From: Acridotheres tristis | Lineage: Eukaryota; Chordata; Aves; Passeriformes; Sturnidae | DNA: 64,000 nt | Direction of reading: 5' to 3' | NCBI GenBank assembly: GCA_037013685.1 | Contig: CM072885.1 | Span: 72,069,285 to 72,133,284 of the forward strand | In this document: positions 60,280 to 64,000 of the stretch, piece by piece | Layout: every line of letters starts with the position of its first letter | Numbering within the stretch: position 1 is the first letter of the stretch | Made by a program: the position numbers and the translations under genes | Notes under the pieces: generated by a model | Databases searched by the model: none | What the model was told of the DNA's origin: nothing | What the model saw: the letters and a program-made list of their open reading frames with translations, nothing else

Positions 60280-63200
60280 CCCCTCAGCGCGGTTCGGTCA
60301 CACAATCCCAGCAGGGTTTGGGTTGGAGGAGATCCCCCGGTCCCACCGTCCCAGGCTGCTCCGAGCCCGTCCCGGAGCATTCCCGGGTGCCGGGATTGCA
60401 GCCCCGGGAGCGCAGCAGGGTGAGCCGGCAGCTGGAGCCAGGGCAGCGCTCTGGGAGGGGTCTCAGGTGCCCAGAGGAGGAAGAGGAGCAGCTTTGTCCT
60501 GTGTGCATCCTAACAATTCCAGCTCTTCAATATCTGAAATCCCAGCCACGTCCTGGCCAAGCTGCAGAGACGTGGAGAGAAGTGGTTTAGGGGAAACCAC
60601 CTGGAAAACGCTTGGTGAACCCCGGGGGTGAATTTGTCTTTTAAAATGTTGCAGGTTCATCCTGTCAAACTTCATCTGCCCGAAGGCAGCACTTCACTCG
60701 GGACCCTGCAAGTCCCTAAACCTCTCCAGCATTCAGTTATTTTCGTCTTTGTTTTTAGAAAGGAATTTTTTTTAACTCTGTTCAATACCATTCCTGCTTC
60801 AGCTGTCTGTCAAAAGTGCAGCCAAAAGTCTTTTTGAGGTGGAAGTTAAAAAAAAAATAGAAGGCATAAAAAAGGAAAATAGTACTTAATTGGATGCTCT
60901 ACTTTCTGCTACCCAGAGAAGTTTCCCATTTCTCACTGGCAAAAAGACTTTGAATGCCTTGTGCTCATAAGTCTTCCCTCTCGATGTGTATCACAAACCA
61001 CAGGCACACCGTTTGTCTGCAGGGAATTATATTAATAATTTGAAGAATGACTGGAAATAAAAACAAATCTGGTTAACATCATCCATGACCTGACTTGATT
61101 AAAAATAATTTCCCCCTTGAAAAACTATTCCAAATGCTGTTTCTGAATGGAAGTTTAGGTAATAACAGTGGCTGATAATACAGGACAGAAAAGGATTTGC
61201 AAGAAGCACAACCTCAAGCTCCCTTCTAGCCTGGACTGAGCACACAGATTGGAAAAGAATGATAGATGAGGACTAAATAAAAGACTTCTGGCTGGGGCTT
61301 TTCATGTTTTCTTCTGTGGAGTTAATGCTTAATGATGAGATTTATGTTTTCAAACATAGCTTTATCTTCTAAATATATTGTAGAAGGTTAAATTGTGGAG
61401 AGAGGGGGAAAGTGAGGGGCTGTTCCTGTAGTGTTGAAATGCAGCTCCAGCATTTCAGGGGCAGAGGTTCCTGCAGGAGTTTGTTCTTCAGGGGCGTTTT
61501 GTGCAGTGTCACAGGTGACCTGGTGTCAGGGGCATTTCCTTGAGCCCTTCCCGGATAATTGAAAGCACATTTGAGAGGCGTGGGGCTCTTCTGGCTACAC
61601 AGCCCCACACTGGGACAGTCCCAGGAGGGACAGGCAGGGACAGCAGCTCAGGCCTGTGTGGGAGGGGAGGCAGAGTGAGGATAAAGGAAATTGCTGCTGA
61701 TGGGGGAGCAGCTCAGGAAATTGCACGGAGAGAGGGAGTAGCCTTGGAGAGCTACAGCAGAGTAAGGTGCTTTTATTCCGTGTCCTCTGTGGTCTGGGGA
61801 CTAAACTTCAGTTCAGGACTTAGACCTGACAGGTCTTGCCTGTTGCTCAGTTGGTTTTGGGGGGTTGTGTTAAAGTATCTGTGACTTTATTCCGTTATAA
61901 ATGGAATTAATGTGTCATTTTTCCCTGTGCTTTTATCAGTTTAGATGGTAAATCAGCCCCGGTGTAAAAGACTTCCTGCAGAAGGACATTACAGGGAATA
62001 GACATGTGATAATGGCCAGCTTGGGGGCCTCCAGTCTCACAGGGGGTTGGCATTACTCTGCCCAGCCTCTGCAGGCAGCAGCTGGATGCCAGACTGAAGC
62101 ACTGGCCACGAGTTCTGAGGGGCACAGGGAAACCTCAGCCACACCAGGGTCCAGCCTGGGGTCAGTGTGTTTGTTCTTTCTGGCTCTAACTGGGAAAACT
62201 GCACTTGAGGCACACAGCAGTGGATGATTTGTTGAGGAACTAGCTTGTCCTAGAGCTGCTCTTTGGTATTAAGGAAGCACTGTCACATCACTTTGTACCT
62301 TAGCATCCCTCCTAGGGAGTTGTGTGCTGAGAAACTTCTCCAAGGAGCTCCTGTCAGGCTGAGAGGGGTTTCAGGGAGTATTTTTCACAGGAAGATTGGA
62401 AGAAGCCTTTTTTGTGTCTGCTTTAGCTGTCAAACCCTGGACTGCCCCATTCTTGTCCCAGGCTGTCAGGTCAGGTCAGGCACACAGGCTCTCAGTGCTG
62501 GCAGGGGTGATCTGCTTCACTCCTGCATTTCCTGCACGGAGGGAGTGCTGGCGGCGCTGAGCTTGGTGCAGCACGGCTCCGGTTCCGTTTCCCCAGCTGT
62601 GTGGCTGCGTGAGTGGTGACATCCCCACCCTCCCCAGGGCAGTGGCAGCCGCGGTGTGGCTGCTCTGCTCTCTGCTGGGGGTGGAGGCAGCAATCCCTGC
62701 ACGGGCAGGTAACGCCTTCACCTCGCTCAACTTCCAGGCACACGGTAAATAAATTCCATGAGGTTACCGGATTTTACTCAAAACATTGCATACAAAGGAA
62801 TATTTTATATTCCAGATGTCTTTAATTGCCTCTGTATTTATAAAAGCGACATTTAATCAAAGTAGTTCTGAATAGATTTTTGACCAAAACTGAAATTTAT
62901 TTGGAATGTTTGCACTGGGGAAAGTACTAGTAAAACTTTATTCTGCTTGATACAAATGATTTATTTCAAGAACATTTTATAAGCATACTGCCAGATTTTT
63001 ACAGAGTTGAAATGTAGGAAAGAGAAGAGGAATAAGTAGCAATGTAAGGAGGTCAAAGGGTTGAAACTGATAAAGAAAATAAGTCTAGATCCTGAATTCG
63101 TCTGTGTTCTCAAAGAACAAGTGATTTGTAGTTCATGTGTGTAGGAACTTCGACGTTACTTTTTTCATTCAGTTTCTTTGAGATGCAAAAATCAAGCAGC

Positions 63201-64000
63201 TTCTTTTCTTTTCCCTGCTGGGACATAGCAGGAGATTCATTGACTCCCATCAGAGATTCATTACTGCTGGTCTTTCCACCTTGTATTTAAAAATTAAGAG
63301 AGTCATTTACTAATTGGAAAAGGGACTTATGTAATTTCAGTGTCTGCACCTTCTGACAGACTGTCTTGACAATTCAGAACCATGTTAAGTGTGTCAAAGT
63401 CTGGAATCACAGACTGGACCGATTGCTCCAACAGAATGGGAAAAGGTCCATGAAATGAATCCAATTGCTGACACATTTACTGACAAGGGGAGAGCAGCTA
63501 TAGTTTCAAAATATAAAAAGAAAAGACTTTATCAAGAAGCATTGGAAGAGGGTCCTGCAGAGCTGGAAAATGGACATTTGAGCAGGAGCAGGCATTGTGA
63601 GTGCCAGGAAAAGGAATCAGCAGCATCTGTGTTCTCGCCAGGCTGGCAGGGCTCTAGAGCTCAATGAATGCACTGGCTGGTTTTATAGCAAAGCTGTGGT
63701 GCTCTCAGGCTCCCGGTTACATCCTTGTTTCATCTCCTTGTGCAGCTGAAATAAAGGTGCTGCTACAGGTATTGTTTCTTTGAACAAGGCTAACTCTTAA
63801 CTTTTCTTGATTTTGTAACTGGGATGTTTTTTGGTATGTATGTGTTCTTGGGAGCTGTTTCTTAAAAATGAGGACTTTCTTAAAGGATGACCACATATGT
63901 GGATTGTGTTAACAGGAGGTGTTGCTTTGTAGGGCAGTGATTTGGATGATTTTTACTATCAAGGAAAAATAATTGAGAGTGGTCAAGCAGGCAATTTGGC
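60280..64000. other. Intronic DNA, nothing recognised
   Basis: A GC-rich stretch to about 60450 is followed by mixed and AT-rich sequence. A 92-codon frame at 63389-63667 has non-repetitive composition but no domain I can name. No second PDE3A exon is seen. Confidence 0.5.

Larger units (their letters stand above)
37390..64000 (+). other. PDE3A: PDE3A intron 1, 5' portion
   Basis: From the donor to the window end I recognise no second PDE3A exon; the peptide expected after the R-E-Q end is absent. Intron 1 of PDE3A is very long in other vertebrates, so this is expected. The intron carries ten or so tandem arrays and a CR1 fragment, listed separately. An 11-bp TCGGTGCCCGC motif repeats three times near 37646-37678. 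Confidence 0.8.

Noticed and set aside
63389..63667. 92-codon frame with a faint resemblance to a retroviral polyprotein piece
   Set aside because: The resemblance is only a few residues, and no terminal repeats, primer site or neighbouring retroviral frames are visible.

Overview
The window is vertebrate nuclear DNA from a bird. The evidence is several CR1 LINE 3' ends, a CpG-island promoter region, one spliced coding exon with a clean GT donor, and very long stretches without genes. A passerine-like source is my inference, suggested by the unusual minisatellite density; I see no species-specific marker. Nothing here looks bacterial, viral or plasmid-borne.

Layout: positions 1 to about 35,400 are intergenic. 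They hold CR1 fragments, tandem arrays and AT-rich sequence, and I find no credible coding exon. A CpG island spans roughly 35,420-38,020. Inside it, on the + strand, lies the 3' part of the first coding exon of PDE3A (cGMP-inhibited cyclic-nucleotide phosphodiesterase 3A). It is recognisable from 36,841 to the splice donor at 37,389/37,390. From 37,390 to the window end the sequence is the start of PDE3A intron 1, which is known to be very long in vertebrates. The rest of PDE3A, including its catalytic domain, lies beyond the window.

The most conspicuous property is the amount of tandem repeat. About 20 arrays with units of 3 to 52 bp together fill roughly 10 kb, about one sixth of the window. 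Their units lack stop codons in several frames, so they create long spurious open frames (up to about 590 codons) in intergenic and intronic DNA. None of these should be read as genes. Several arrays occur in adjacent pairs, one has a perfect 19-bp hairpin in most units, one was created by amplifying part of a CR1 element, and one polypurine tract of about 680 bp contains an internal 249-bp duplication.

Two points about PDE3A deserve attention. The start codon and the first transmembrane helices known from the mammalian protein cannot be found in any frame upstream of the recognisable part. A glutamate-rich insertion of about 17 codons, made of GAG-type repeats, sits in the membrane domain just before the conserved helix. 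I found no undescribed multi-gene system. The points worth checking are the repeats, the PDE3A N-terminus and a few possible regulatory sequences.
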